64,000 nucleotides of DNA from Fibrobacter sp. (GCA_024398935.1 JAKSIH010000007.1:1-64000); one strand, 5' to 3'. Counted from the stretch's first letter, positions 29,211-38,280 are shown. Made by a program: numbers and translations. Notes: generated by a model from the letters alone, not told the origin.

Positions 29211-31373
29211 CTAGCGATTCACCTTTACGGTCTGAAGCTTATGGCTATCGGTACCGCGAACGATGTACACGCCCTTGTCGAAACCAGCAGCAGAGAGGCT
29301 TGCCTTGACATTACCGTCAATGAGATCCACTCGGCCCAGGCGCTTACCGTTGAGGCTAAAGACTTCGCAGGAAGTATCCACAGCCTTCACAAGGTTGACA
29401 TTCATGCCAATGGCATCGGGACCAGGATTTTCGGGATCCTTCGGGTCCGTTTCACCTTCGCCAGGAAGCGGTTCGTCATCATCGGCGCCCTTGCCTGCTA
29501 CAAAGTTGAAGTAGTCCACGTCAAACCAGTCGCCAGTTGCGGTGAAGCGCAGGATGTGCTTACCTGCAGGAAGCGTGACATCGGCGCTGACCTTGTTATA
29601 GTCATCGTAGTTGTCCTCGCCTTCGGCAGCCTTAGGCACTTCCACATCGCCGGTAATGTCCTCGCCATCGATGGACAGCTTGAACTTGGAGCCGCCTGCA
29701 GAAGCTACCGCTGCAAACATGGTGTAGTCACCGGCCTTGGCAATATCTACGGTGTATTCCAGCCATTCGCCTTCCTGGACATAGCCAAGAACCACGCGGT
29801 CATTGGATTTCTTGTAAAGGTCAACTGCGGGAGCGTCGTCCTTACGGAAGTCGCTGTCGCCGTGATTTTCGGCATCCTTGTCGCTGAAGGACTGGTTTCC
29901 GCGGCCAACGCCCGGCTTGTCAAATTCTTCGGCCTGGATCTTGCCCGGAATGGCGGCAGCCTTGCCGGAGAACGGTTCCTGGGGAACAGCCTGCTTTGTG
30001 CTCTCGAAGTACCAGTAGTCAAACTTGAAGTTGCCGGACTTGAACACGAAATAAAGGTCGCCCACGCCCTCGGCGCCTGTTACAGGGAAAGAATTTTCCT
30101 GCCAATCAGAACTTGCAGGAACATTGATGGTAGACATCAGCGGGCCCGTTGCAGAACCGGAATGAAGTTCGATTACGCCGGAAGCACCCTTGGTGCAAAC
30201 CACGATGTTATCGGCACCGTCGCTCATGTCCACGGAGCGGACCTTGGTCCAGGAACCCGCATTCATGTTGGTGAGGAATACGGTCTTGTCCTCGGCATCC
30301 ACATTCTTGATAATGGTGTAACCGCCGGTCTTATCCACGGTGATGCCTTCGATCCAGGCCTTGGTCTCGGCTTCCACGCGGGTATACGGATCAAGATTCT
30401 TGATAGGCTTGGTCACGCCATCGTCCGTCATGCGGATGGTAGGAATGGTTCCGTCGGCACCCCAGGTAAATTCTTCCACGGCGGAAGTACGGGAATAGCC
30501 GCCTGCGCTGGGAACGCGACGCTGGTTATGATAGAAGAAGAAGCTGCGGCCTTTAAAGTCCACAATGCCGGAATGAACCGTAAAGGCAGAACCTTTTTCA
30601 GCGCTGGGCATAATGACACCCTTGTATTCCCACGGACCGGTAGGAGAATCACTCCAGGAGTAGTCAATGGATTCCGGAATGCCGCCGGCAGCGTAAATCA
30701 TGTAATACTTCTTGCCGCGTTTGTGAATCCACGGACCTTCAGTGTACTTGCCGTTAAAGGAAGCCATGTCGGTGACCCTTTCCTTACCGTCACATTCAAT
30801 CATGTTGTCCTTAAGAGGGCAGTAGTAAAGCTTGGGGTTACCCCAGTAGAGGTAAGCCTGACCGTCATCGTCAATCCATACGGTAGGGTCGATGTAGTCC
30901 CAGTTGGGGCCAGCCAAGTGTTTGCCATTCAAGGCATCCTTGAAGGGGCCTTCCTTATAATCGGAAACTGCTACATTAATGGCGCGGCCACCGCGGGTAG
31001 ATTCTACGGTTACGTAATAGTAATACTTGAACTTACCGCTAGCATCCTTACGACGGATAACCTGTGCGGCCCAGTCGCCGTTTTTCTTGGCGCTGCCGTT
31101 AAAGTCGCTGGCTTCAAGAATCAAGGTGTTCATATCGGTCCAGTTCACCATATCGGTGGTGCAGGAAACACGCCAGCCGTGCATGGTAAAGAAGGAACCG
31201 CCTTCGTCGTTACCGCTGTAAGAACAGAGGGTATCGCCAAACACGACCGGAGCCGGGTCCGGAGAATAATAAGTCTGGATAAACGGATTATCAGCCATGG
31301 CCGAGGGCACCAAACCCAGGCCGAACAGGCCAAATGCGGCCGGGGCAATCCACTTCTTGAAGCTCTTTTTCAT
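29211..31373 (-). CDS. Secreted GH43 enzyme (arabinofuranosidase/xylosidase type) with two CBM6
   Basis: Likely removes arabinose from arabinoxylan or acts as a xylosidase. 720 residues: signal peptide 1-28; five-bladed propeller about 30-330 with general base Asp39 (YSPDPAPV), Asp162 (YIDPTVW) and acid Glu212 (YTEGPWI); a first CBM6-like sandwich about 345-475 (RVEAETKAWIEG ... DYWYFES), as in arabinoxylan arabinofuranohydrolases; a second CBM6 about 490-640 (QAEEFDKPGVG); tail ending GVYIVRGTDSHKLQTVKVNR. F. succinogenes S85 has a characterised modular GH43 arabinofuranosidase; this or the copy at 61570 could be its counterpart. Confidence 0.9.
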   Translation of the reverse strand: MKKSFKKWIAPAAFGLFGLGLVPSAMADNPFIQTYYSPDPAPVVFGDTLCSYSGNDEGGSFFTMHGWRVSCTTDMVNWTDMNTLILEASDFNGSAKKNGDWAAQVIRRKDASGKFKYYYYVTVESTRGGRAINVAVSDYKEGPFKDALNGKHLAGPNWDYIDPTVWIDDDGQAYLYWGNPKLYYCPLKDNMIECDGKERVTDMASFNGKYTEGPWIHKRGKKYYMIYAAGGIPESIDYSWSDSPTGPWEYKGVIMPSAEKGSAFTVHSGIVDFKGRSFFFYHNQRRVPSAGGYSRTSAVEEFTWGADGTIPTIRMTDDGVTKPIKNLDPYTRVEAETKAWIEGITVDKTGGYTIIKNVDAEDKTVFLTNMNAGSWTKVRSVDMSDGADNIVVCTKGASGVIELHSGSATGPLMSTINVPASSDWQENSFPVTGAEGVGDLYFVFKSGNFKFDYWYFESTKQAVPQEPFSGKAAAIPGKIQAEEFDKPGVGRGNQSFSDKDAENHGDSDFRKDDAPAVDLYKKSNDRVVLGYVQEGEWLEYTVDIAKAGDYTMFAAVASAGGSKFKLSIDGEDITGDVEVPKAAEGEDNYDDYNKVSADVTLPAGKHILRFTATGDWFDVDYFNFVAGKGADDDEPLPGEGETDPKDPENPGPDAIGMNVNLVKAVDTSCEVFSLNGKRLGRVDLIDGNVKASLSAAGFDKGVYIVRGTDSHKLQTVKVNR

Positions 31374-31403
31374 ACAAAACCAACCCTTTTACAAGTTACA
31401 AGA

Positions 31404-31470
31404 TGAAAAATATGTTTCGGCAGGTCTTTTTTCACTACCCAAAAAAGAATTCCCATTGACAAGTTGTCAA
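31404..31470 (-). promoter_or_regulatory. Operator TTGACAAGTTGTCAA (31456-31470) plus -7 box TATTTTTCA (31404-31412)
   Basis: Perfect palindrome, distance 51 bp. Serves the GH43 gene at 29211. The operator is the core of a longer inverted repeat (31452-31476). Confidence 0.82.
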
Positions 31471-31476
31471 TGGGAG
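31441..31476 (-). terminator. Terminator of the beta-helix gene, built on the operator palindrome
   Basis: Ten bases after the stop codon at 31486 the minus strand has TCCCATTGACAA-c-TTGTCAATGGGA followed by ATTCTTTTTT. The same bases contain the operator of the next gene, so one inverted repeat appears to serve two roles. Confidence 0.7.
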
Positions 31477-31485
31477 GAAGTTTTT

Positions 31486-34134
31486 TTAGCGAACATTCAT
31501 TCTGAAGGCGGAACCGTTGGGGGTCTTCACCATGTAAATACCGGCGTCCATAACACGGCTGCGAACCATGTCGCGGGCCTCGCGGGCGGATGTGGCATTC
31601 ACATAACCCATCAGGCGACCCTGGGAATTGTAGATCCTGTAGGCGCCCACATTGGAAACATCCAGATTCAGGTTGTAGCCTCCGCGAATTCCGTCGGGAT
31701 CAGGAGTATCCAACTCCGCTTCGGTGAGGGCAAACTGAATCCAGTCCAGATTGCCATAAGCGCCTGTCATCATGACGCGAAGAACGTGTTCGCCCTTGGC
31801 CAATTTCTCGGTCTTGCCATTGATTTCGGTATAGGTATCCCAGTCTTCGCCCTTGGGGATAGAGATGGTATCGCTTACAGCCTTGCCATCCAGGAAGAGC
31901 TGGAATCCGGCAACATCCAGACCGCTGGCCACGTTGGCGCGGAAGACGTATTCGCTTTCGAGAATCACGTTGACGGTGTATTCCATCCATTCGCCGGCTT
32001 CGGTATAGCCGATAGCATAGCCCTTGCAGTCTTCCGTAGCGGCAGAATCTGCACAACCGAGGCCAACTACGTCCACACCGTCTTCGCGGTAGGCGCCACC
32101 CTGGTTTGCAGCATCCTTATCGCTGTAAGAAACTGCCTGACCGCCTTCGTCGTAGTCTTCAAACTGCAGACGGCCGGGAATGCTATGAACCACATCGTTG
32201 AAAGGAGCCTGAGGAACAATGTTGGAGAAATCTGCCACAGGAATTTCCTTGATGTTACGGATGTACTGGAAATCCTTCTCGATGCCTGCATTATTCACAA
32301 CGTCGGCGCTGTAGTAGTCGTTTGTCTGCTGCAGCGTATTGGTACCAGCCTGATTCTGGCCCACACCACTCGGAGAATTCTTGAACACGTTTTCCTTCAC
32401 GGTAAAGCCGCTGGAGCCTTCGTCCAGATAGATGGGCACATTCCAGTAATCCGCCCACTTGGAAGTTCCATTGTCGTGAATGTAGTTGTGCTGAATTTCG
32501 CTGCCGGTACCCTGGTTAGACAAAGTGTAGATCGGACCAGAGTCACACAGCAAGCGAGCAATGTGGTGGATGTTATTCCAGTTAATGTGGTTGTTGGTCA
32601 TGGCTGTCTCCTTCTTTGTCCAGCCAAAACCAACAGAAATTCCAGAATAATAAGTGTAGGAAACTTCGTTATGTTCAATCACCACATAGCGGGGATAGCC
32701 AGCGCCAATACCTACGGCCCCCTGATGCTCGTTGGTCACGTTTGTCACCAGGTTGTTCTTGATGGTATCGCGAGTGCTAATTTCGTCCTTGTCGGAAGGG
32801 TTGTAGCCTTCGTGAATTTCGCTGAGGGAGTCGGGAGCAAACTTGCCCAGCATAATGCCTGCGGCACCCACTTCAAAGAAGGCGTTGCCCTGAATCAAGT
32901 CGTCATTTGTACCAGATACAAAGTCAAGGCCCGTAGCTGCAATCTGGGAGAAGACGCAACCCTGCACCAAGAAATGGTGGGCATTTTCTACACGGAAGGC
33001 GGCATCGGGACGCCACAGCAAATACTTATTACTGTTCAGCTTTTCCCAGTTTCCGCGCCCCGGATCCGGCAAGACATCCACATTGAAGTTGGCTGCCTGC
33101 AAATCCAGGAAACCTTCTTCGCTGGGGCGGGTATAGTTGGAGTGGGCGAAGGTCAAACCTTCGAAAGCCATGTAGCCCACCTTGGTCTTGGTATCCTTAC
33201 CCAGGACATTGAACAGCGTGTTCACGCGGGGCGCCACCACATTGGCGGTACCCATGTTCTCACCCTTGCGTGCCTTATAGTAAAGCACATGTTCCTTTTC
33301 GTCCAGATACCATTCCCCTTCCGCATCAATGAGGTCATAGGAGTTTTCCAGATAGAAGGCCTGCTGCTTGGGCGGATTGCTCATGAAGGCGGTGCCCAGC
33401 ATGGGGTAAGCGCGATGGAACAGCTTGGTACGTTCAGGATCCTTGGGAATAAGCTTTGCGGTGCCGCCGTTCACCTGGGCCTTTTCAAGACGCAGGATAT
33501 TTTCGGACCAGGCGATCATCAAGTGGATTTCCACATCCTCGATGTTCTTGATATTCTTGATGTAATCCGCAGACACATCGAAGGCGCGACCCGTAGAGTC
33601 CACCTTGGTGAGACGCACAAAGTCATGGTCAAAACCGCCGACGCCCTTGTCGTTTGCCGCAATCACGTTGGGGAAACAAGCGCGAACAGCCTTCTGGTTG
33701 TTCACATAAAGCTGACGGAAACGACCCTCAACGCCCTCGGCCTTCCAGATGTTATTGGCCTCGTCGTGAAGGGTCCAGCCCGTAATGGGCATGCCACCGG
33801 TAATCAGCGGGTGCTCCCCTTCGTAAGCCTTGTAGCGAACATAATGACCGTTCTTGCCGCCGTCGCGTTCATCAAAGTTAATGGTATTGGTTACCTGGTA
33901 GGTGCCTTCGCGAAGAATCACCTCGATGTCGCCGGTCATGGAGCCGTTAATGGCGCGCACCGCCTTTTGGGCGGCACCAATTGTTTTAAAGGGAGCTTCC
34001 TTGGTACCCTTGGCAGCATCGCTACCATCGGGAGCTACATAAAATGTCGCCTGAGTTGCAGCCTGGGCAAAACCCGCTAGGCCAAAAGCAGCGGCACAGG
34101 TCATAGCCTTATGAACAAACCTCTTCAAAACCAT
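31486..34134 (-). CDS. Secreted right-handed beta-helix enzyme (GH141-like) with CBM6
   Basis: Probable glycan-active enzyme; family uncertain. 882 residues: signal peptide 1-26; start of the helix ATFYVAPDGSDAAKGTKEAPFKTIGAAQKAVR, then many short beta-helix repeats with AVRACFPN, NHINWNNIHHIARLLCDSGPIYTLSNQGTG and HNYIHDNG, to about 670. This pattern resembles GH141 (fucosidase/xylanase family) and related parallel beta-helix proteins. CBM6 of the second subtype about 675-815 (QFEDYDEGGQAVSYSDKDA), with a small Cys-containing insertion; tail ending GIYMVKTPNGSAFRMNVR. GAGAGG precedes the ATG. A lyase is the main alternative. Confidence 0.75.
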   Translation of the reverse strand: MVLKRFVHKAMTCAAAFGLAGFAQAATQATFYVAPDGSDAAKGTKEAPFKTIGAAQKAVRAINGSMTGDIEVILREGTYQVTNTINFDERDGGKNGHYVRYKAYEGEHPLITGGMPITGWTLHDEANNIWKAEGVEGRFRQLYVNNQKAVRACFPNVIAANDKGVGGFDHDFVRLTKVDSTGRAFDVSADYIKNIKNIEDVEIHLMIAWSENILRLEKAQVNGGTAKLIPKDPERTKLFHRAYPMLGTAFMSNPPKQQAFYLENSYDLIDAEGEWYLDEKEHVLYYKARKGENMGTANVVAPRVNTLFNVLGKDTKTKVGYMAFEGLTFAHSNYTRPSEEGFLDLQAANFNVDVLPDPGRGNWEKLNSNKYLLWRPDAAFRVENAHHFLVQGCVFSQIAATGLDFVSGTNDDLIQGNAFFEVGAAGIMLGKFAPDSLSEIHEGYNPSDKDEISTRDTIKNNLVTNVTNEHQGAVGIGAGYPRYVVIEHNEVSYTYYSGISVGFGWTKKETAMTNNHINWNNIHHIARLLCDSGPIYTLSNQGTGSEIQHNYIHDNGTSKWADYWNVPIYLDEGSSGFTVKENVFKNSPSGVGQNQAGTNTLQQTNDYYSADVVNNAGIEKDFQYIRNIKEIPVADFSNIVPQAPFNDVVHSIPGRLQFEDYDEGGQAVSYSDKDAANQGGAYREDGVDVVGLGCADSAATEDCKGYAIGYTEAGEWMEYTVNVILESEYVFRANVASGLDVAGFQLFLDGKAVSDTISIPKGEDWDTYTEINGKTEKLAKGEHVLRVMMTGAYGNLDWIQFALTEAELDTPDPDGIRGGYNLNLDVSNVGAYRIYNSQGRLMGYVNATSAREARDMVRSRVMDAGIYMVKTPNGSAFRMNVR

Positions 34135-34182
34135 ATTTCCTCTCTATGAGCGACCACAAACAAAATTCGCTCTTCAACCAAT

Positions 34183-34249
34183 CTAAAGATATCTTTCCGG
34201 CAGGCAAAATGAAATAGTACCTGAAAACATCCCATGGACAAGTTGTCAA
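34183..34249 (-). promoter_or_regulatory. Operator TGGACAAGTTGTCAA (34235-34249) plus -7 box TATCTTTAG (34183-34191)
   Basis: Distance 51 bp. The extended repeat CCCATGGACAAGTTGTCAATGGG lies about 100 bases downstream of the AAA-ATPase stop codon and could also act as its terminator hairpin. Serves the beta-helix gene. Confidence 0.82.
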
Positions 34250-34353
34250 TGGGTTTTCGGAATGCCAAACAAGAACTGTCGTTCTTATATATAATCCACT
34301 GCGGAACGGAGACGGCATCAGAGTCGGCAACATGTATGTCACCGAGTCAACAA

Positions 34354-35943
34354 CTATAGGATTTTCCACTGGCCCAAGGTGCGCTTTTCGGCATCAAAGG
34401 CAACACCTATCTTGAACAACTTTTTCGGAGTGCCATCTGCGGCCTTGGTCACGGTATAGGGCACCAAGTAGCCCTTGTCGTCGATTTGCTTGAGGGCATC
34501 GTCTGCGGAGCCATTTGCATCGAGCTTGAATTCAAAAACATAGACAGCGTCGGCGGTTTCTACGACGGCATCGGCGCGGCCTGCGGCAGTACGTTCCTCG
34601 CAACGGACAAGATAAGGAGTCGCAATGCGGAAAATCAGATAGAAAATCGTTCTATAATGAAGTTCGTTCTGCTTCTCAGCATCGTAGGGAATGCTCGCCA
34701 TGAACGCACGCATTTCTGTAAGCGCAGTTTCAATGTCACGAGCCTTCATCGCCGTCACAAAGTTGTCCAGGAATTCCGAAGTGTCATCATCGTTCCTGGA
34801 TGTATAGGCGCATGCCAAAAGATTTAGCAGGCCCTCACGAACTTCGTCATTTGGAAATTGCAAGCGGAATGGTCTAATTGCACCTTTATCAAACCCCTTG
34901 ATAGTCAAATATCCACTCTGGTAAAGAACTGGAATTGGCGTATCGGCAGTTTCCGTGGGAGAGTCAAAAGTTCGTTGTGCAACAAAAAAGCCACGGTCAT
35001 ATTCTTCGGGACTCATCTTATAACGAGCCATAGCCTTCACAAGCATAGTCGGCGTGCCGGAGGCAAACCAGTAATTTGCGAAATTCTGTTTACCTAAAGA
35101 GTTTATCAAGCTGAACGGATTGTAAATGTCCGGAGAATTTGCGCTAAAATGGTAGCCGTCATACTGGCGCTGTAAAGCCGCGACTGCCTCGTCGTAGGTC
35201 ATTTTCTGCTTGTCGGCCAGCGCCTGGATTTCGGGCTGCATCTGGGAGAGCAATTCTTCCTTGGTGATGCCGCAGATGGCAGCGTACTCGTCATCCATGG
35301 TAATGACATTCAGATTATTCAATTCGCTAAAGATGCTGAGCTGGCTAAACTTGCTGATGCCCGTGAGGAACACAAAGCGGAGAATGCCGCCAAGGGCCTT
35401 GAGGGGTGCGTAAAAGTCTCGCATTGTATTGCGAACCTTTTCAAGAAGTTCCGCATTATGCATAGCCTCTAGCACGGGCGCATCGTATTCGTCAATGAGC
35501 ACTACAACCTGTTCAGAAGTTTGCTCATTGGCTGCACGGATCAACGCAGAAAGACGACTTCCCCATGCCTGGTTTGTCTTGTCGTTTTTGATTCCGTAAC
35601 ATTTTTCATAAGGCGCAAAGATATCGTTCATGTTGGAAGCAAAGATATCTGCATCCAATTTTTTCACAGTGCTCATGTCCAGCCGGATGACCGGATACTT
35701 TTTCCACTCGGCCTCCAGGCGTTCCATGGCAAGGCCAGTGAACAGTTCCTTGCGGCCTTCGAAATAATATTGCAGAGTGCTGATTAAAAGGGATTTTCCA
35801 AAACGGCGCGGACGGCTGAGGAAATAGTACTTGCTTGTATGAGTCAACTTGTAAACAAGGTCCGTCTTGTCCACATAAAAGAAGCCTTCGTTGCGAATGC
35901 TCGCAAAGTCCTGGATGCCGATGGGGAAATTCTTTAATGCCAT
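34354..35943 (-). CDS. AAA-ATPase-like protein with PD-(D/E)xK domain
   Basis: 529 residues of the widespread Bacteroidota/Fibrobacter family combining an AAA-ATPase-like domain with a nuclease-like C-terminus. N-terminus FPIGIQDFASIRNEGFFYVDKT is typical; Walker A RPRRFGKSL is at 44-52, VVLIDEYDAPV supplies Walker B (about 150-160). The C-terminus has GRADAVVETADAVYVFEFKL with Asp458, Glu471 and Lys473 as the PD-(D/E)xK core. Biological role unknown; mobile-element or defence roles are only guesses. There is no Shine-Dalgarno sequence, and a TATATTTAA box at 35947-35955 lies so close to the ATG that the mRNA may be leaderless. It follows the DGR reverse transcriptase but is probably a separate unit. 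Confidence 0.85.
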   Translation of the reverse strand: MALKNFPIGIQDFASIRNEGFFYVDKTDLVYKLTHTSKYYFLSRPRRFGKSLLISTLQYYFEGRKELFTGLAMERLEAEWKKYPVIRLDMSTVKKLDADIFASNMNDIFAPYEKCYGIKNDKTNQAWGSRLSALIRAANEQTSEQVVVLIDEYDAPVLEAMHNAELLEKVRNTMRDFYAPLKALGGILRFVFLTGISKFSQLSIFSELNNLNVITMDDEYAAICGITKEELLSQMQPEIQALADKQKMTYDEAVAALQRQYDGYHFSANSPDIYNPFSLINSLGKQNFANYWFASGTPTMLVKAMARYKMSPEEYDRGFFVAQRTFDSPTETADTPIPVLYQSGYLTIKGFDKGAIRPFRLQFPNDEVREGLLNLLACAYTSRNDDDTSEFLDNFVTAMKARDIETALTEMRAFMASIPYDAEKQNELHYRTIFYLIFRIATPYLVRCEERTAAGRADAVVETADAVYVFEFKLDANGSADDALKQIDDKGYLVPYTVTKAADGTPKKLFKIGVAFDAEKRTLGQWKIL

Positions 35944-36013
35944 ATTTTAAATATAACAAAAGGCGAGTGCAGCGACCGCCGAGTTTACTCGAGCGGGCAT
36001 TGCCGAGCCGTAC

Positions 36014-36041
36014 TATATGCGCGCGTAGCACGCCATATAAC
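36014..36041. repeat. Imperfect inverted repeat after the reverse transcriptase gene
   Basis: TATATGcGCGC ... GCACGcCATATA forms an imperfect stem about 15-40 bases beyond the RT stop codon. It may close the DGR transcript; there is no strong U-run. Near 35976-35990 there is also a gccgagtttactcgagc hairpin. Confidence 0.45.
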
Positions 36042-36055
36042 AAGAGACGAGGACT

Positions 36056-37195
36056 TTAGCTACACAAGTGTTTCGTTTTTTGTTGCAACAGATTAAACGA
36101 ATTGAAATGTCCTAGCAAACCGCAGTAGCTGATGACACGGTTCTTTTGGCGCCAAGCAGGCTGCCACGGACACTTAAGACAGCGCTTAAAACTTTTAACA
36201 AGTCGGCGACTCGGATAGATTCGCCAAGGCAAAATGAACGCACCCAAAAAAGAAAAACCGTGCTGAACATTTTGCAAATACACCTTATTGGGGTGCAATT
36301 GCAACGACAGATTTTTCTCCAAATAGTTGCGAATTTTTTCTGTCGCATCCAGGAGAATCTTTTTATCCCGATGGACAAGCACCATGTCATCTACATAGCG
36401 TCCATAGCAGTGTATCCGCAAGTCGCGCTTTACAAACTGATCCAAAGGATTGAGATAGACATTCCCAAAAAGCTGGCTTGTCAAATTCCCGATAGGGAGT
36501 CCACAATTGTCTTGGGTATAACGCAACGACTTATTCCTGGGCAAGTCAGACCACATATCTTCAGAACTTCTGAAAACGGCATCTTTTAACGGATCATTGT
36601 ATATAAATGTCTTCAGAAGGAACACACACAAATCCTTGTCTGGAACTTCCTTCCAATGAGTGCGGTAAAGCCCTTCTATGCATAATCTATATAAGACATC
36701 CCGATCTATCGACATGAAAAAGCCACTGATATCCAGCCGCAATACATAACAGGGATACGTGAAATTACGGCTTTCGCTCTTGATAAAACGAGCAGCCCGC
36801 TTGATTCCAAAAAGAGTTCCCTTGCCTTTACGACAGCTATAACTATCGTAAATAAATTGTCGGTCAAAAACCGGATAAATCCAGTTATAGAGCAGGTGAT
36901 GAACAACTCTATCTCTAAAGTTTGCAGCGATAATTTCTCGTTTAACAGGCTTTGTACTGATAAAGCACACGGACGGTTTCAATTTATATGTACGGTTTTC
37001 TAACTCATGTGCTAGTTCAACTAAATTTTCATCTAGGTTGCACTCAAATTCCAGCTGATTTACCGTATTACGCTTGTGCCGTCTAGCATCATAGTAAGCC
37101 TGTACTAATTGCGAATAAAATAAAGGAGTCCTGGAGGCAACGCACAGAGAACCCGTTGTTCTTGTTGTTGTTGTTGAGGTTCGCATTGCTCGCAT
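36056..37195 (-). CDS. DGR-type reverse transcriptase
   Basis: Copies the template repeat RNA with errors at adenines and so rewrites the variable repeat. The 379-residue frame shows LRLDISGFF (Asp155), GLPIGNLTSQ (232-241; the SQ form typical of DGR enzymes instead of QGxxxSP) and YVDD (267-270). The conserved N-terminal block PLFYSQLVQAYYDARRHKRN starts about residue 24, followed by FRDRVVHHLLYN and IYDSYSCRKGKGT. No ATG, GTG or TTG in frame lies between the end of the template repeat (37128) and this block, so the start must be inside the template repeat (ATG at 37195 or 37186) or at a rare codon. Last gene of the DGR operon. Confidence 0.93.
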   Translation of the reverse strand: MRAMRTSTTTTRTTGSLCVASRTPLFYSQLVQAYYDARRHKRNTVNQLEFECNLDENLVELAHELENRTYKLKPSVCFISTKPVKREIIAANFRDRVVHHLLYNWIYPVFDRQFIYDSYSCRKGKGTLFGIKRAARFIKSESRNFTYPCYVLRLDISGFFMSIDRDVLYRLCIEGLYRTHWKEVPDKDLCVFLLKTFIYNDPLKDAVFRSSEDMWSDLPRNKSLRYTQDNCGLPIGNLTSQLFGNVYLNPLDQFVKRDLRIHCYGRYVDDMVLVHRDKKILLDATEKIRNYLEKNLSLQLHPNKVYLQNVQHGFSFLGAFILPWRIYPSRRLVKSFKRCLKCPWQPAWRQKNRVISYCGLLGHFNSFNLLQQKTKHLCS

Positions 37196-37308
37196 TCATG
37201 TTCCAGTTGTTGGCGTTACTAGCATTGTTCTCAGTAGCACTCCAGAAGTTAGCGTTGGAGCCAACATTGTTGAAGCCGCCATTGTAGTTGCCAGCAGGGA
37301 GCGCAGTA
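37128..37308 (-). repeat. DGR template repeat (TR), 181 bp
   Basis: Non-coding in the VR frame sense: if translated it would contain 21 Asn codons (AAC/AAT) in 60, including NNNNKNN, and ends GFSVRCLQD. It is identical in length to the variable repeat at 38365-38545, with 22 differences, 21 of them at adenines of the TR coding-sense strand. The first 29 bp (plus strand) are identical in both. It lies between the accessory gene and the reverse transcriptase, the same order as in the Bordetella phage system. Confidence 0.96.
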
Positions 37309-37419
37309 CGCCCCGATGGAAATGACAGCAGCCGCTGCATAGTGATTCGACAGGTTTCCAGACATTTTTAATGCAGGATGAGCCACCGAATCGTTTTGTT
37401 TACTCTATCAAGGCACAAG

Positions 37420-38241
37420 TTACCCTGGGGCGAGTGGGCTGCTGGACTCCTGGGCGGCATCACCGGCGACCCTTGAGTCACTGGACTGTAGCCTAAGAGT
37501 TTTCTTGACTGTCAAAAGTTTATCGCTGATATAAAACCACTGCTCCTTGGAAATCTGCTTTAGATCCATGAGCAGACGAAGAATCTCAGATATTTGTATA
37601 AACTGTTTTTTCGAGAACTCCTTGTCAAAGTTTTCTAAGCCATGTTGGCACAAGTCCAGATGATGATACAAATCCAGGCAGGCATTTCGGATGCGCTCGA
37701 CAATACTTACACGAAGACTTCTTGAAATTTCGGAGGTGCGGCCCACGATATAGCGGGTGCATTCATAAAATTCCTTGGTGGCGAACATCATCTGTGCAGG
37801 CTTTATATCGCAAGAGTGGGAAGGCTTTTGATTTGGCAAAGCGGGTGGTTCAAGCCCCGAATTTTTTTGTTCCGACGGAACGGAATCCTCCACCGCAGAT
37901 TTTTCCGCATGAGCCTTGAACTTTTCCCGTTTCCAGAGGTCATAATCCGAATAGACCAGGAAGCCCGTAATGACAAAATGATTGTCGTCCACCTTGGTGA
38001 AGTTCATCTTCTTTTGTTGGGCCATGGTCTGGATTTGCGGTAACGAGCTGTTCGGAAAACCTAGATACAGCATTTCGGCATTGATTTTCTTTACATACTT
38101 GCAATGGACTTCGTATTCAAAGAAATGCCTGGAAAAATGGAACGCAGACCTATTGTAGGCATGCATAAAACCACCTGCACGCAGAAGGTGAATTTCAGCG
38201 TGGTTGGTTTGTTCCATTTTTTGGATTTCCAGGGAATTCAT
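37420..38241 (-). CDS. DGR accessory protein: MutS-domain-I-like plus Avd-like helical bundle
   Basis: 273 residues, not a plain Avd. Residues about 13-95 (HAEIHLLRAGGFMHAYNRSAF ... LGFPNSSLPQIQTMAQQKKMNFTKVDD) align by eye with the mismatch-binding domain I of MutS (HPEILLFYRMGDFYELF ... AGIPYHAVENYLAKLVNQG). A charged, proline-rich linker (about 105-145) leads to about 110 helix-forming residues (FYECTRYIVGRTSEISRSLR ... QWFYISDKLLTVKKTLRLQ) that look like the four-helix Avd protein which partners DGR reverse transcriptases. MutS-like and Avd proteins are both known DGR accessories; here they appear fused. A second start at Met9 is possible. It sits between VR and TR. Confidence 0.75.
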   Translation of the reverse strand: MNSLEIQKMEQTNHAEIHLLRAGGFMHAYNRSAFHFSRHFFEYEVHCKYVKKINAEMLYLGFPNSSLPQIQTMAQQKKMNFTKVDDNHFVITGFLVYSDYDLWKREKFKAHAEKSAVEDSVPSEQKNSGLEPPALPNQKPSHSCDIKPAQMMFATKEFYECTRYIVGRTSEISRSLRVSIVERIRNACLDLYHHLDLCQHGLENFDKEFSKKQFIQISEILRLLMDLKQISKEQWFYISDKLLTVKKTLRLQSSDSRVAGDAAQESSSPLAPG

Positions 38242-38280
38242 TTACTATTCGTCTAGCTCATTTTTTCAAAAATTTTCGGG

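Noticed and set aside
37089-37340. Asn-rich 83-residue open frame
   Set aside because: It is the DGR template repeat read in the VR frame; it has no ribosome-binding site and the Asn run comes from its adenine-rich design.
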